64,000 nt of DNA. Origin: Kribbella rubisoli (lineage in GTDB: Bacteria; Actinomycetota; Actinomycetes; Propionibacteriales; Kribbellaceae). Every line of letters starts with the position of its first letter. Positions within the stretch are counted from its first letter, which is position 1. Shown one piece after another: positions 63,972 to 64,000 of this stretch. The DNA is taken from assembly GCF_004217145.1 (NCBI RefSeq), contig NZ_SHKR01000011.1, positions 1,798,001 through 1,862,000 of the forward strand. Direction: 5' to 3'. The position numbers and the translations under genes were made by a program. The notes beneath the pieces were generated by a model. That model was not told where the DNA came from. It worked only from the letters and a program-made list of their open reading frames with translations, and made no database searches.

Positions 63972-64000
63972 TCAGATCAGCTCGAGGAAGCGTTCCAGCA
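63972..64000 (-). CDS. 3' end of an unidentified minus-strand gene
   Basis: The minus strand reads LERFLELI then TGA at 63974-63972, a plausible C-terminus convergent with the reductase and only 7 bp away. Most of the gene is outside the window, so the product cannot be named. Confidence 0.3.

Overview
The window is high-GC DNA with dense, mostly short-spaced genes, many GTG starts and frequent 1-4 bp start/stop overlaps. It looks like a chromosomal segment of a soil actinomycete. The gene set fits a Nocardioidaceae/Kribbellaceae-type genome (Kribbella is my best guess, by inference only): IdeR-type iron box, DUF3151, class E sortase, SARP/AfsR regulator, GntR/UTRA and IclR regulators, TIGR04222 and QxQ winged-helix proteins. 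I see no tRNA, rRNA, CRISPR array, integrase, transposase or phage gene. This is mainly ordinary chromosome with a few accessory modules.

Layout. 1-5.1 kb: tail of a TetR regulator, a small membrane protein, then a minus-strand cell-envelope glycosylation block (Gly/Gln-rich membrane protein, GT39 mannosyltransferase-like protein, GT2-GtrA fusion). The GT39 start region lies in a large hairpin. 5.1-14.6 kb: two small membrane proteins, purB, an ECF sigma factor with a membrane-anchored partner, purD, a secreted protein, an alpha/beta hydrolase, an FKBP isomerase, a DUF2238-like membrane protein and a GT1 glycosyltransferase. 14.5-20.7 kb: a translationally coupled two-gene cassette, an M48-like metallopeptidase followed by a 1660-residue protein. 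That protein joins a degenerate kinase-like region, DUF4011, an SF1 helicase and an MTES_1575-type nuclease domain. It resembles helicase-centred anti-phage proteins such as Mokosh and is the best candidate here for an undescribed system.

20.8-24.7 kb: iron-siderophore uptake, with two FecCD permeases and an ATPase divergent from a siderophore-interacting flavoprotein across an IdeR/DtxR box. The substrate-binding lipoprotein is absent. 24.8-29.1 kb: secreted alginate-lyase-like enzyme, an orphan Tat signal ORF, a PPOX protein, a TetR regulator divergent from an SDR across two tandem operators, a DJ-1/PfpI protein and a DUF1330 protein. 29.1-38.9 kb: membrane Ser/Thr kinase, purA, a VOC protein divergent from an AraC regulator, an MFS transporter, a ComB-like phosphatase, DUF3151, HNH endonuclease, GNAT-like protein and an AbiEi/endonuclease-like protein.

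39-48 kb: class II aldolase, a GntR/UTRA regulator divergent from a SIS sugar isomerase/deaminase, a GNAT, a VOC protein, and a compact hydroxyquinol pathway. In that pathway an IclR regulator is divergent from maleylacetate reductase, hydroxyquinol 1,2-dioxygenase and a flavin monooxygenase, leading from a phenolic such as resorcinol to 3-oxoadipate. 48-64 kb: GH13 amylase, FUSC exporter divergent from MarR, SpoU methyltransferase, DedA protein, a degenerate NlpC/P60-like protein, a SARP-NB-ARC-TPR regulator, LemA, a DUF3137-like protein coupled to pyrE, class E sortase, the threonine degradation pair tdh-kbl, a Thr/Glu-rich lipoprotein, an AlkZ-like winged-helix protein and an aldo/keto reductase. 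The right edge holds the last codons of a minus-strand gene.
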